Positions 17,951-27,144 of a DNA stretch of 64,000 nucleotides are shown one piece after another. Source of the DNA: JAMXLO01 sp963812075 (GTDB lineage Bacteria; Pseudomonadota; Alphaproteobacteria; Acetobacterales; Acetobacteraceae); assembly GCA_963812075.1 (NCBI GenBank), contig CAWETN010000012.1, positions 1-64,000 on the forward strand, read 5' to 3'. The notes below the pieces were generated by a model. The model saw only the letters and a list, made by a program, of their open reading frames with translations. It made no database searches and was not told where the DNA came from. Both the position numbers and the translations under genes were made by a program. Positions within the stretch are counted from its first letter, which is position 1, and each line of letters opens with the position of its first letter.

Positions 17951-18812
17951 ATGCTCTCTCCCCTCGCGGACAGCTCATCCGGGCCAAGCCCCAGCAGGAA
18001 CAGCCCGGCCGCGTCCGCCGCCGCCACGGCGGCATCGCGCTCGGCCAGAATGGTGCCTCCGGCCTCGAACGCAACCCCCCTCAGCCCGGCGGCATCGGCA
18101 CCGCGCAGCGTCGCGGGTCCGATCGGTGGGCAGGTCGGCGCGGCGGTCCTGACCGGGCTTCACCAGCTTCACCAGCACGCCGCCCGGCCCCGGCCGCGCC
18201 AGGCCCGCACAGCGGCGCCAACATCGCATCGGTGCCCTCGGCCGCCTCCAGGGCCAGCACGATCCCCTGCTGCACCACGCAGCCCTGCCCGACATCGATC
18301 GCCCCAAGCGCGCGCGCCACCGCGATGCCGCGCCCGATGTCGGCCATCGCCAGGGCGTCCGGCGCGATGTCGGACAGGAGACCCCTCGGGCCCAGAGCCT
18401 CGTTCAGGATCTCCTGCACGCCGACAATGTGGAATCCCTCTTCGGCGAACACCTTGAGGACGGCAGCCAGCAGGCCATCGTCGCCGGCGAACGCCGCGCG
18501 GCCGATGCGGGCAAGAATCCGCGCGCCCTCCGCATCCGGGCGCAGGTTGAACAGCGATGGCCGCCGCACCGGGCCCACCAGCACGAGGTCGCGGCATTCA
18601 TGCTCACGCAACGCAGCGATGATCCGCCCGGCGGCGAGGATGCGCACGACCTCGTGCGGCCAGGGTGCGAGCACCGCCGGATCGGCGAACCCTTCCAATC
18701 CGATGATGAACACGTTGCGGCCCGCCGCCTGGGCCGCCGCCGCAACCTGGCCAGGCAGCCGTCCGCCACCGGCCAGGATGCCGAGGGAGCGCGGGCCGTC
18801 CGCCGCGGTCAT
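17947..18812 (-). CDS. lpxI: UDP-2,3-diacylglucosamine diphosphatase LpxI, two frameshifts
   Basis: The protein opens LGILAGGGRLPGQVAAAAQ, then VFIIGLEGFADPAVL and LVLVGPVRRPSLFNLRPD, typical of LpxI. The first shift near 18205 leads to GPGGVLVKLVKPGQDRRADL, and the second near 18122 to IGPATLRGADAAGLRGVAF, ending LGLGPDELSARGES. LpxI hydrolyses UDP-diacylglucosamine to lipid X in the alphaproteobacterial lipid A route, replacing LpxH. It sits 16 bases after lpxA and overlaps gloA. Lipid A synthesis is normally essential, so the shifts are probably errors in the sequence. Confidence 0.88.
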
Positions 18813-18828
18813 CTGCCGCTGACCGGCG

Positions 18829-19644
18829 TCACTCCGCGCGGATCAGCCCGCGATGGCTCGGTGCGTCGATGAACGCCAGCACCTCTGCCACCAGCGCCTC
18901 TTCGCCGTAGCGGTCGCGCACCGCGGCGAGCCGATGGGCGAACACGCCCTCGTGCCGGAACAGGTCGCGGAACGCGTTGTGCAGCAACTGGACCTGCGCC
19001 TTGTCGAAACCACGCCGCTTCAGGCCGATCACGTTGAGTCCAGCAAGCCGCGCACGGTTGCCGATGACGCTGCCGAACGGGATCACGTCCGCCTCGACGC
19101 CGGACACGCCACCGATCATCGCCGCGCGGCCGATCCGCACGAACTGGTGAAGCGCCGCCGCACCGCCGATCACCGCATGGTCGGCGATCGACACGTGCCC
19201 GCCCATCACCACGTTGTTGGCGATGATGACGTGGTCGCCGATCGTGCAGTCGTGCGCGACATGCGCTACCGCCATCAGCAGGCAGTCGGCGCCGATCCGC
19301 GTGATGCCCTTACCGGTGACGGTGCCGCGATGGATCGTGCAGTGCTCGCGCACCTGCGTGCGCGCGCCGATCTCGCAGCGCGTTGGCTGGCCGGCGTATT
19401 TCAGGTCCTGCGGTGCCAGTCCCACGGTGCAGAACGGATACAGCACCACATCCGGACCAATCCGCGTGTGCCCGTCCACCACGACGTGCGAGACGAGTTC
19501 CGTGCCGTCGTCGATGGTGACATCGGCGCCGATCGTGCAGTAGGGACCGATGCGCACGCCCGCGCCGAGTTCCGCGCCGCGGGCCACCAGGGCCGTCGGG
19601 TGGATGACGGCGCCGGCCGGCCGCAGCGCGATGGTTTCGGACAT
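18829..19644 (-). CDS. lpxA: UDP-N-acetylglucosamine acyltransferase
   Basis: The start is taken at ATG 19644 (MSETIALRPAGAVIHPTA), which fits the family N-terminus; the ORF is open a further 26 codons. It is a left-handed beta-helix acyltransferase with regular hexapeptide repeats (VRIGPYCTIGADVTI and so on). The catalytic His is in MAVAHVAHDCTIGDH, and the C-terminal helical part reads LNVIGLKRRGFDKAQVQLL. It adds 3-hydroxyacyl to UDP-GlcNAc, the first lipid A step. A gap of 155 bases to fabZ contains a 7-bp dyad GCCTGAT / ATCAGGC (19731-19753), so an internal promoter or attenuator is possible. Confidence 0.95.
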   Translation of the reverse strand: MSETIALRPAGAVIHPTALVARGAELGAGVRIGPYCTIGADVTIDDGTELVSHVVVDGHTRIGPDVVLYPFCTVGLAPQDLKYAGQPTRCEIGARTQVREHCTIHRGTVTGKGITRIGADCLLMAVAHVAHDCTIGDHVIIANNVVMGGHVSIADHAVIGGAAALHQFVRIGRAAMIGGVSGVEADVIPFGSVIGNRARLAGLNVIGLKRRGFDKAQVQLLHNAFRDLFRHEGVFAHRLAAVRDRYGEEALVAEVLAFIDAPSHRGLIRAE

Positions 19645-19799
19645 GGCATCCATTCTGACGCGTCTCACTGACGGGATCGACGGCGGGAGGCTAGGGCGGC
19701 AGCAGGCCTGCGACCAACTCAATCATTGTTGCCTGATGTTTCGATGATCAGGCCGTAACTGATTGTTTCCTCGCAGATTTTGGCGTGAATGAGGCAGCG

Positions 19800-20294
19800 T
19801 CAGGGGGCCGGCGCGCGATCCATGATCATCGCCGCGTAGGTCGCCTCGGCCACCGAGGCGCCATCGACCCGGGCCACCGCATTGAACTTCCAGACATTGC
19901 CGCGATGGCGTTCCTTGCTGACGTGGATGCGAAGCTGGTCGCCTGGCACCACCGGACGGCGAAATTTTGCCCCCTCGATCGACATGAAGTAGACGACCTT
20001 GCCGGCGGCATCCGGTCCCAGCGTCTCGACCACCAGTACCGCCGCTGTCTGCGCCATGCTCTCGATGATCAACACGCCGGGCATCACCGGGTGGTTTGGG
20101 AAGTGGCCCGCGAAGAACGACTCGTTGACCGAAACGTTCTTGACGCCGACGGCAGAGCGGTTCGGCACGACATCGACGACCCGGTCGATCATCAGGAACG
20201 GATAGCGGTGCGGGATCGCGTGCATGATGCGCGCGATATCCACCACATCGATGGTGGCGCTGGGCGAAACTACCTCGGTCGTAGGCAAATCCAT
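19800..20294 (-). CDS. fabZ: 3-hydroxyacyl-ACP dehydratase FabZ
   Basis: ATG 20294 begins MDLPTTEVVSPSATIDV, 5 bases past the lpxD stop. The hot-dog-fold protein of 164 aa has IPHRYPFLMIDRVVDV and the catalytic motif FFAGHFPNHPVMPGVLIIE with its His, and the helix Glu in LIIESMAQ. It dehydrates 3-hydroxyacyl-ACP in fatty acid synthesis. Co-location with lpxD and lpxA links it to the shared 3-hydroxyacyl-ACP pool that feeds both phospholipid and lipid A synthesis. The C-terminal half continues SIEGAKFRRPVVPGDQLRI as expected. Confidence 0.96.
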   Translation of the reverse strand: MDLPTTEVVSPSATIDVVDIARIMHAIPHRYPFLMIDRVVDVVPNRSAVGVKNVSVNESFFAGHFPNHPVMPGVLIIESMAQTAAVLVVETLGPDAAGKVVYFMSIEGAKFRRPVVPGDQLRIHVSKERHRGNVWKFNAVARVDGASVAEATYAAMIMDRAPAP

Positions 20295-20299
20295 GACGT

Positions 20300-21376
20300 T
20301 CAGTCCGTTTCCGTCTCCGTCCTCTGCGCCTTGCCCTGCGACCGCGCGGCGATCGATTCCCGCACCAGCCGCCGCAGCACCGCCACGTGGCGGAAGAACT
20401 CGCGCGCCGGCTGCGCCGGGCTGCCTACCACATCGGAGCCTGCCGGCACATTGGCCATCACGCCGGCCTGCGCCCCGATCCGGGCCCTCCGGCCGATCCT
20501 GAGATGGCCTGTCAGCCCCGCCTGACCGGCGACCATGACGTGGTCTTCCAGGACAGTGGAACCGGAAACGCCGGCCTGCGCGACGATCACGCAGCCGCGA
20601 CCGAGACACACGTTGTGCCCGATCTGCACGAGGTTGTCGAGGCGCGAGCCGGCGCCGATGCGTGTGTCGTGCAGCGCGCCGCGGTCGATCGTGGTGTTGG
20701 CGCCGACCTCGACATCGTCTTCCAGCAGCACGCGGCCGAGTTGCGGCACGCTGAGGAACGTGTCGCCGGCCGGCATGAAGCCGAACCCGTCCTGGCCGAT
20801 ACGCGCACCCGGATAGACCACCACGCGATCGCCGAGCAGGGCGTGGCTCAGCGAGGCATGCGCGCCGATCCGGCAGTCGGCCCCCAATCTGACGCCCTCG
20901 CCGATGATGGCGGCCGCGCCGACACAGCAACGAGGCCCGATCTCCGCACCGGCGCCGATCACCGCAAGCGGCCCGACCTCGGCACTGGCATCGACCGTGG
21001 CCCCCGGTGCGACGACGGCCGATCGATGCACGCCCGGCCGCAAAGGCGGCAGCGGATGGAACAGCGCCGCGACCCGCGCCCAGGCGGCGTAGGGCTCGGC
21101 CGCAACGATGGCGACCGCGCCCGCCGGGACCCGCTCCGCCATGTCGGCGTGCACGATCACCGCACCGGCCCGCGTCTCGGCCAGCGCGATGACGTATTTT
21201 CGGTTGTCGAGGAAGCTTACCTCGCCCGGCTCCGCGGTCTGCAGCGGCGCGACGCCGGTCAGCATCAGGCACCGCGGCGGCGCATCGCCCTTCGCCGCAT
21301 CGACCACGGCGGCGAGACTATGCGGGCCGCTCCGGCGGAAGAACCGCGGATCGCCAGGCCGAGGTGGCCAATCCAC
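20300..21376 (-). CDS. lpxD: UDP-3-O-(3-hydroxyacyl)glucosamine N-acyltransferase
   Basis: The likely start is GTG 21376 (VDWPPRPGDPRFFRRSG), 19 bases after skp and giving 358 aa; the reading frame is open upstream into skp. The N-terminal uridine-binding domain reads GEVSFLDNRKYVIALAETRA. The beta-helix follows with RSAVVAPGATVDASAEVG and many hexapeptides. The catalytic His region is NLVQIGHNVCLGRGCVI, and the C-terminal helix reads AREFFRHVAVLRRLVRES. It adds the N-linked hydroxyacyl chain in lipid A synthesis. Which start is used is uncertain. Confidence 0.93.
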   Translation of the reverse strand: MDWPPRPGDPRFFRRSGPHSLAAVVDAAKGDAPPRCLMLTGVAPLQTAEPGEVSFLDNRKYVIALAETRAGAVIVHADMAERVPAGAVAIVAAEPYAAWARVAALFHPLPPLRPGVHRSAVVAPGATVDASAEVGPLAVIGAGAEIGPRCCVGAAAIIGEGVRLGADCRIGAHASLSHALLGDRVVVYPGARIGQDGFGFMPAGDTFLSVPQLGRVLLEDDVEVGANTTIDRGALHDTRIGAGSRLDNLVQIGHNVCLGRGCVIVAQAGVSGSTVLEDHVMVAGQAGLTGHLRIGRRARIGAQAGVMANVPAGSDVVGSPAQPAREFFRHVAVLRRLVRESIAARSQGKAQRTETETD

Positions 21377-21395
21377 CTGCCGCCGTTCCGCCGCG

Positions 21396-22278
21396 TCAGC
21401 GGGTCTTTTGCTGCGTGGCCGGCGGCTTCGCCGGCGCCGGCGGGTGAGAAGCCTGCGAGGCGGCCTGCGCGCCACCCGGCGCTGCGCCTCCCTCTTTCTG
21501 CAGCGCAACCGGCGAGACGCCGTCGGGCGGGATCACCACCGACGCCAGCACCTTATTGACGTTCTCCACCACCGACGCGGTCATGTCGAACTCGGGCGTA
21601 ACTCCCAGGATCTGCGCCCGGTTCAGCACCAGGTTGATGCCGCGGCTAATCGCCACCTGCTGGGTAACCAGCTCGACGAACTCGATCCAGCTGCGCCATC
21701 ACGTACTGGCTGGCCTCCTGGATGATCCGATTGCGCTCGCCGAATACGCGGCGGGATTCCGCGATGCGATCCTGCAGGTCCTTCTCGCGGCTGCGGATCT
21801 GTTCGGCTGACAGCTTGCCGCGCTCGTTGGCCAGCGCCTGGCCCAGGTCCCGCAGCGCCGCCTGCTCCTTCTGGGCATCCTCGTTTAGCTTCTGGCGGCG
21901 GGCGACGAACTCCTTGTCCGCCGCCTGAAACGCCGTGGAGGCCCGCATGACGTCGGCCACCGAGAGGACGCCGACAATGGCCGCCGGCGGCGTCGGCCCC
22001 TTCGGCACCGGGGGCACCTCGGGAGGTGGCGGCAACTGCACCTGCACCTGTTGCTGCGGCTGCGCTTCAGCGCCGTCACCGGTCAGGCCCGGGCCGATCG
22101 CCTGGGCCTCCGACTGGGGCGGCGGCGACGGTCGCGGCGCGGATCGTGCGGGCGCCGCCGCGCGCGGCTGATTCGGCACGAACCACTGCTGGTTCTGCTG
22201 CGCCGCGACCTGCGACGGCTGGCTGTACAGGACGGCTGCGGCCAACGCGGCAGCCGCGATCAGGCGGGGTGATGTCAC
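21396..22278 (-). CDS. skp: OmpH/Skp periplasmic chaperone, one frameshift
   Basis: GTG 22278 shares its first base with the bamA stop (TAGTG). A signal peptide (LIAAAALAAAVLYSQPSQVAA) is followed by an unusual Gln/Pro-rich segment of about 70 residues not found in short Skp proteins. The OmpH domain then reads IVGVLSVADVMRASTAFQAA, EFVARRQKLNEDAQKEQAAL and a long helical hairpin. After a shift near 21690 it continues IEFVELVTQQVAISRGINLV and LASVVIPPDGVSPVAL, ending in a Pro/Ala tail. Skp holds unfolded outer-membrane proteins on their way to BamA. The inserted low-complexity N-terminal region is a lineage feature to note. Confidence 0.85.
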
Positions 22279-24659
22279 TAGAACCTCGTGCCGAATCCGA
22301 AGCGGAAGACCTGGGTCTGGTCGAACTTTTGCTTCACCACGAACGGCGTCAAGTCAATGTTCAACAGGCCGAACTGGGTGTGCCACGAGATGCCGAACCC
22401 GACGCCGACGCGGGGCGCCGGTGAGGCAGCGATGACGCAGGGCGCGCCGGTCGCCTCGCGGCAGACCGCGCGGTTCTCGAAGCTCGCCTGGGTCAGGCCG
22501 CCGATATCGACGAAGGCGCGGCCCGAGAGTCCGATATCGGCCGAGATGGGCAGCGGGAACCGAAGCTCGCTCGACTGGGTCCAGATGAAACGCCCGCCCA
22601 GCGGATCGCCGGTCACCGCGTCGTGCGGGCCGGCACCGCCGATCTGGAACCCTCGCAGGTTGTCGCCGCCCAGGAAGAACCGGTCGATGATCTGCTCCTG
22701 CTGCCCTTCGTTGAACAGGTAGCCGATCCCCGCGGTCAGCGCGATGCCCCAGTCGGTGTTCCCGGTGAACCGGTCGAGCGGGATGAAATACTGCCCGTTG
22801 ACGTTGGTGCGGACGAAGTCGGCATTGCCGCCCAGGCCGGCGACATCGGTCCCGACAGTGACCAGATAGCCGGTATGCGGATCGGTCTTGCTGTCCCGGT
22901 GATCGAGGGTGATCGCCTGGCTGACCTGCGACAGCAGCGTGTAGCCGGCCAGCTGTTGGATGAAGAAGCTGGCACCAGGCGCAATGTTGAACACGGTGCG
23001 CCCGACCAGCGAATAGCTCCAGACCTGGCGGAGGTATTCGTTGAAGTCGTAGCCCGCGCGGAGATCGAAGCCGACGCGCTTTTCGTCATACGGCTCGGTG
23101 CCCAGGAAGTTGGTCTGGATGAAGAAGATGTCGCCGCCGACGACAAGGTTGCGGTCGAGGAAATACGGGTCCGTGACCGAGGCGGTGATCGAGCTCCGCC
23201 GCTGCGCCAGCACGCCGTTGATCCCGGCCGAGATGCCGGTCCCGACCAGGTTGCGCTCGCTCAGGCCGACATCGAGCAGCGCACCGGCGTCGGTGGAATA
23301 GCCGCCTCCGAGGGTGAGTTCGCCGGTCGCCTTTTCATCGATCGTGGTGGTCAGGATTGCCTTGTCGGGCGTCGATCCCGGCGAGGTGGTGATCGCGACA
23401 TTGTTGAAGTAGTTGAGGTCCTGCAGGCGTTGCCGCGAGCGCCGTACCGCCTCGGCGTTCAGCGGGTCGCCTTCCGCCAGGCGGAATTCGCGACGGATCA
23501 CCTTGTCCTGGGTGCGGGTGTTGCCGACGATGTCGATCCGCTCGACATAGACGCGCGGCCCCTCGCCGACGTCGAACGCGAGATCCACAGTGTGCTGCTC
23601 GACGTTTTTCGTGATTCGGGGTTTCACCTCGACGAATGCATAGCCGCGCTTGTGGACGTCGAGTTCCATCGCATCGACGCTGCGGCCGACGGCATCGCCG
23701 TCGTACCAGTCGCCCTCATCGATCTCGAGATCGCCGCGCAGGTCGTCGCCGTTCAGGTTGCGCAGCTGCGAGTTGATCGCGATCTTGCCGACCCGGTAGC
23801 GATCGCCTTCGCTGATATTGAAGGTGAGGAAGAAGCCCGACCGGTCAGGCGCCAGTTCGGACTTCGCCGACAGCACCTCGAAGTCGATGTAGCCGTTCTT
23901 CAGGTAGAAGCGCCGCAGCAGTTCCTTGTCGAAGTTCAACCGCTGCGGATCGTACTCGTCGGAGCTCGACAGAAAGCGCCACCAGCGCTCCTCGCGGCTG
24001 TTGATCACCTCCGACAGGCGGTCCTCGCTGAACTCGTGGTTGCCGACGAAGACGATCTTGCTGATCAGCGTCACCGCGCCGTCGTTTATCTGGAACACCA
24101 CATCGACGCGGTTCTGATCGAGCCGGATCACCTGGGGATCGACACGCGCGTTGTAGTAGCCCTTCTTGGCATACAGATCGAGGATGTGCTGACGGTCCTG
24201 CTCGGCCAGCGCCGGGGTGAACACGGCGCGCGGCTTGAGCTGCATATCGGGACGCAGCTGATCGTCCGAGAGCTTGTGGTTGCCCTCGAAGGCGACGCGG
24301 TTCACCAGCGGGTTCTCGATCACGTGTACGACCAGCGTGTCGCCCTCGCGATTGATCTGCACGTCCTGGAACAGGCCGGTGGCGTAGAGCGTCTTCAGGC
24401 TGCGATCGAGTCGGTCGGGGTCGAACGGGTCGCCCTGCTGCACCAGCATGTAGGACAGGATCGTCCCGGTCTCGATTCGCTGATTGCCATCCACTTTGAT
24501 GGCCGCGATGGTGCCGCCATCGCGCACCGAGGCGCTTGCCGCGCCGGGCCGGGCGGCAGGCGGCCGCGGCGCAGCAGCCCGCTGCGCAAGCGCGGAACCG
24601 ACGGTCGTCAGGATCAGCAGACACACGACAAGCAGCCGTGCGGCGCGGGTACGAATCAA
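22278..24659 (-). CDS. bamA: Outer-membrane protein assembly factor BamA
   Basis: The start codon is TTG 24659, supported by a strong GAGGAGGGAGG ribosome site just upstream. The 793-aa protein has a signal peptide (LLVVCLLILTTVGSALA), five POTRA repeats over about residues 45-430 (first: AIKVDGNQRIETGTILSYM) and a C-terminal Omp85 barrel. The barrel includes the FLGGDNLRGFQIGGAGPHD loop (VRGF-type motif) and a final strand ending in FRFGFGTRF with terminal Phe. BamA inserts beta-barrel proteins in the outer membrane. The usual upstream genes (rseP, dxr, cdsA) are not here; a divergent aldolase gene is found instead. Confidence 0.96.
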   Translation of the reverse strand: MIRTRAARLLVVCLLILTTVGSALAQRAAAPRPPAARPGAASASVRDGGTIAAIKVDGNQRIETGTILSYMLVQQGDPFDPDRLDRSLKTLYATGLFQDVQINREGDTLVVHVIENPLVNRVAFEGNHKLSDDQLRPDMQLKPRAVFTPALAEQDRQHILDLYAKKGYYNARVDPQVIRLDQNRVDVVFQINDGAVTLISKIVFVGNHEFSEDRLSEVINSREERWWRFLSSSDEYDPQRLNFDKELLRRFYLKNGYIDFEVLSAKSELAPDRSGFFLTFNISEGDRYRVGKIAINSQLRNLNGDDLRGDLEIDEGDWYDGDAVGRSVDAMELDVHKRGYAFVEVKPRITKNVEQHTVDLAFDVGEGPRVYVERIDIVGNTRTQDKVIRREFRLAEGDPLNAEAVRRSRQRLQDLNYFNNVAITTSPGSTPDKAILTTTIDEKATGELTLGGGYSTDAGALLDVGLSERNLVGTGISAGINGVLAQRRSSITASVTDPYFLDRNLVVGGDIFFIQTNFLGTEPYDEKRVGFDLRAGYDFNEYLRQVWSYSLVGRTVFNIAPGASFFIQQLAGYTLLSQVSQAITLDHRDSKTDPHTGYLVTVGTDVAGLGGNADFVRTNVNGQYFIPLDRFTGNTDWGIALTAGIGYLFNEGQQEQIIDRFFLGGDNLRGFQIGGAGPHDAVTGDPLGGRFIWTQSSELRFPLPISADIGLSGRAFVDIGGLTQASFENRAVCREATGAPCVIAASPAPRVGVGFGISWHTQFGLLNIDLTPFVVKQKFDQTQVFRFGFGTRF

Positions 24660-24832
24660 ACGCCTCCCTCCTCAGCGGTGCGCCATACCAGGATCGTCGG
24701 GGGCAACCTAGTGGGATATTCGAACGGCGCAATACGGCCGCAGGACTGGCGTCCGGGTTGCGGATCGGCGCCAATTCCCACAGGATGCCGGCATTCCGCA
24801 CTGCGGACCCTATGCGAATGGAGAAGACAAGG

Positions 24833-25588
24833 ATGTCGGCAGCGCTGAAACTGCCCAAGATGACCGAAGCCGAATGGCAGACGCGCTGCGACCTGGCCGC
24901 GCTGTACCACGTCGTCGACCACCTCAAGTGGACGGACTTGATCAACACCCATATGTCCGCGCGCATCCCGGACGAGCCGAATACATTCCTGATCAACAAC
25001 TATGGCGAGATGTTCGACGAAATCACCGCATCGAGCCTGGTGAAGATGGACATGGACGGCAACGTCCTGAGCGAGGGCGGCAAGTTCAACAACGCCGGCT
25101 TCACCATCCACAGCGGCGTCTACAAGGCCCGACCCGACGCGATGTGCGTCATGCACACGCACACTCGCGCCGGCGCCGGCGTTTCCATGCTGCGCAACGG
25201 TCTGCGGCCGATCAGCCAGGACGCGCTGCAGGTCTACGACGACGTGGCGTATCATGACTATGGCGTGCCGGCCTCGCCGGAGGAGTGCGAGGCGCTCGGC
25301 CGGACCTGCCGGCACGGCAGCCACGTCGTGCTGCTGAACCACGGACTGTTGACGCTCGGACCGACCATTCACGGTACGCTGTTTCGGATGTACGGCCTGG
25401 AGCGCGCCTGCGAACTCGAACTCATCGCGCGCATGCTCGATGCGCCGCCCGTGCCGGTCGACGATTTCGTTGTCGGCAAGGCGGCGGAGCGGATGCGCAA
25501 GCGGCGTGACACGCCGGAATACGGACTGGCCGAATGGCAGGGCCTGGTCCGCACGGTGGACCGCAAGGGCTTCGACTACCGGCAATAG
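24833..25588 (+). CDS. Class II aldolase/adducin family protein
   Basis: The chosen start is ATG 24833 with GGAG nine bases upstream; ATGs at 24812 and 24818 are possible. The 251-aa protein shows the zinc-binding fold: LAALYHVVDHLKWTDLINTH, NTFLINNYGEMFDEITASS, the metal motif MCVMHTHTRAGAGVSML with two His, and VVLLNHGLLTLGPTIH with the third His. The family includes fuculose-phosphate aldolase and decarboxylases of short aldonic acids. It is followed directly by an SDR dehydrogenase gene, a pairing that suggests oxidation plus aldol cleavage or decarboxylation of a small hydroxy acid. The substrate is unknown. Confidence 0.85.
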   Translation: MSAALKLPKMTEAEWQTRCDLAALYHVVDHLKWTDLINTHMSARIPDEPNTFLINNYGEMFDEITASSLVKMDMDGNVLSEGGKFNNAGFTIHSGVYKARPDAMCVMHTHTRAGAGVSMLRNGLRPISQDALQVYDDVAYHDYGVPASPEECEALGRTCRHGSHVVLLNHGLLTLGPTIHGTLFRMYGLERACELELIARMLDAPPVPVDDFVVGKAAERMRKRRDTPEYGLAEWQGLVRTVDRKGFDYRQ

Positions 25589-25593
25589 ACCCT

Positions 25594-26367
25594 ATGGGGC
25601 AGCTCGACGGCCGTATCGGCATCGTGACGGGCGCCGCGTCCGGCATCGGCGCGGCCTGCGCGCGCGTGCTGTCCCGCGAAGGTGCCAGGCTGGTGCTGAC
25701 CGACCTGGACGACTCGGCAGGCCAGCGACTGGCCGAGGAGACCGGCGGCGTCTACCTGCACCACGACGTGACCGACGAGGCGGGCTGGCCGACGGTCATC
25801 GCCGCGGCCGAGCGACTCGGCAGCTTGCACATCCTGGTGGCCAATGCCGGCATCGGCATCATGGGCTCCGCCATCGACATGTCGCTCACCGACTGGCGGC
25901 GGCAGATGGCGGTGAATGTCGATGGCGTGTTCCTGACGGTGAAGTACGGCGTCCCCGCGATGCGCCGCTCGGGCGGCGGCTCGATCGTGATGATGTCGTC
26001 GGTCGCCGGCATCAGGGGATCGGCGACCCTCGCCGGCTACAGTGCGACCAAGGGCGCGGTGCGGCTGTTCGCCAAGTCGATCGCGCTCGAGTGCGCCGCA
26101 GCGCGCGACAACATCCGGGTGAACTCGGTGCATCCTGGTATCATCGACACGCCGATCTGGACCAAGCTGCCGCCGGGCGCGAACGCGCCGCTCGATCCGA
26201 ACATGATCGCGGCAGCCACCGTGCCGATCGGCAAAGCCGGCCAGGCGGTGGACATCGCCAACGGGGTGCTGTTCCTGTGCTCGGACGCCTCGGCCCACAT
26301 GACCGGGTCCGAGTTGGTGATCGACGGCGGCATGACGGCGGGACGGGTGGGCCGGCTGGGAGGCTGA
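25594..26367 (+). CDS. Short-chain dehydrogenase/reductase (SDR)
   Basis: A classical SDR of 257 aa from ATG 25594, five bases past the aldolase stop. It has the NAD(P) motif GIVTGAASGIGAACARVL, an Asp at the end of beta 2 (LVLTDLDDS) favouring NAD, NAG in LVANAGIGIMG, the catalytic Ser in IVMMSSVAGIRG and the YxxxK motif in AGYSATKGAVRLF. The C-terminus SELVIDGGMTAGR is typical. It presumably oxidises a hydroxy acid or alcohol in the same short pathway as the aldolase-like enzyme. It ends head-on against the M15 peptidase gene with no gap. Confidence 0.88.
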   Translation: MGQLDGRIGIVTGAASGIGAACARVLSREGARLVLTDLDDSAGQRLAEETGGVYLHHDVTDEAGWPTVIAAAERLGSLHILVANAGIGIMGSAIDMSLTDWRRQMAVNVDGVFLTVKYGVPAMRRSGGGSIVMMSSVAGIRGSATLAGYSATKGAVRLFAKSIALECAAARDNIRVNSVHPGIIDTPIWTKLPPGANAPLDPNMIAAATVPIGKAGQAVDIANGVLFLCSDASAHMTGSELVIDGGMTAGRVGRLGG

Positions 26368-27144
26368 TCAGTCGTCCCGGAGGCCGTGGTGCAGCAGCTC
26401 CGGTCGATACTCGAAGTGCATCGTGTCGTAGTGTGCCCATCGGCCGCCCCAGATGAAGCCGTGGCGTTCGAACACCTCGACGATCTCCGCGGGGACGCGG
26501 TTCACGTAAGGGGGAACGCCGCCGGAGCCCCGGTGCCATAGCCAATAGTCGGAGAGCGCCGGGTTGATGTCGATCGCGGCGCCCCAGGCGTGCATGCTGG
26601 TCTGGCCGGTGTCGGCGACCGCGCGGCACGCATAGGTACCGCCCAACGGATAGAGGTACTTCCTGTCCGCCGCCGGCAGCACATCCAGTTCGCGCGAGAT
26701 CGCCGCCAGCCTGCGATCGATGCCGTTGATCGAGGTGATGAGGATGGTGTGTCCCCAACTCGCCGGCAGCCACACGACGGGCACGAGCCATGGCGCAACC
26801 TGGCCCGACCGGCAGTCGCCGTACATCTTGTCGAAGAAGGCCCGGTTGCGCACGCGCCCCGGATCCTGTTCCGGCGCCGGCAGCGATGGCGCACCCGCTG
26901 GGTAGTCCAGGCGCAGCTGGTCCAGGATCGAACCTCTGCGAAGCTGCTCCTGCAGGCTCTTGCCGGGCAGCCCATCGTCCACCGCCATGCGGGTGCCGTC
27001 GCGCCAGATCAGCCGGACGCCGTCGAACCCGACCAGTGCATCCGGATAAGCCCGCACGAGGTCCTCCACCGATGCTGCAAGAGCGGTGGCCGGCGCAGCG
27101 ACCAGCAGCGCGATCGCCGCGGCGCCACACCATCGATGTTTCAT
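26368..27144 (-). CDS. M15-family peptidase (D-Ala-D-Ala carboxypeptidase-like), exported
   Basis: A signal peptide (CGAAAIALLVAAPATALAA) starts at ATG 27144, which overlaps the stop of the upstream hydrolase (ATGA). The 258-aa protein has the M15 zinc site: His and Asp in TSMHAWGAAIDINPAL and the distal His in HYDTMHFEYRPELL. Such enzymes trim D-Ala or other D-amino-acid bonds in peptidoglycan stems. The fold matches the D-alanyl-D-alanine carboxypeptidase/endolysin group rather than PBPs. With the beta-lactamase-fold protein upstream and the DUF2272 protein on the other strand, it forms a likely cell-wall remodelling set. Confidence 0.82.
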   Translation of the reverse strand: MKHRWCGAAAIALLVAAPATALAASVEDLVRAYPDALVGFDGVRLIWRDGTRMAVDDGLPGKSLQEQLRRGSILDQLRLDYPAGAPSLPAPEQDPGRVRNRAFFDKMYGDCRSGQVAPWLVPVVWLPASWGHTILITSINGIDRRLAAISRELDVLPAADRKYLYPLGGTYACRAVADTGQTSMHAWGAAIDINPALSDYWLWHRGSGGVPPYVNRVPAEIVEVFERHGFIWGGRWAHYDTMHFEYRPELLHHGLRDD

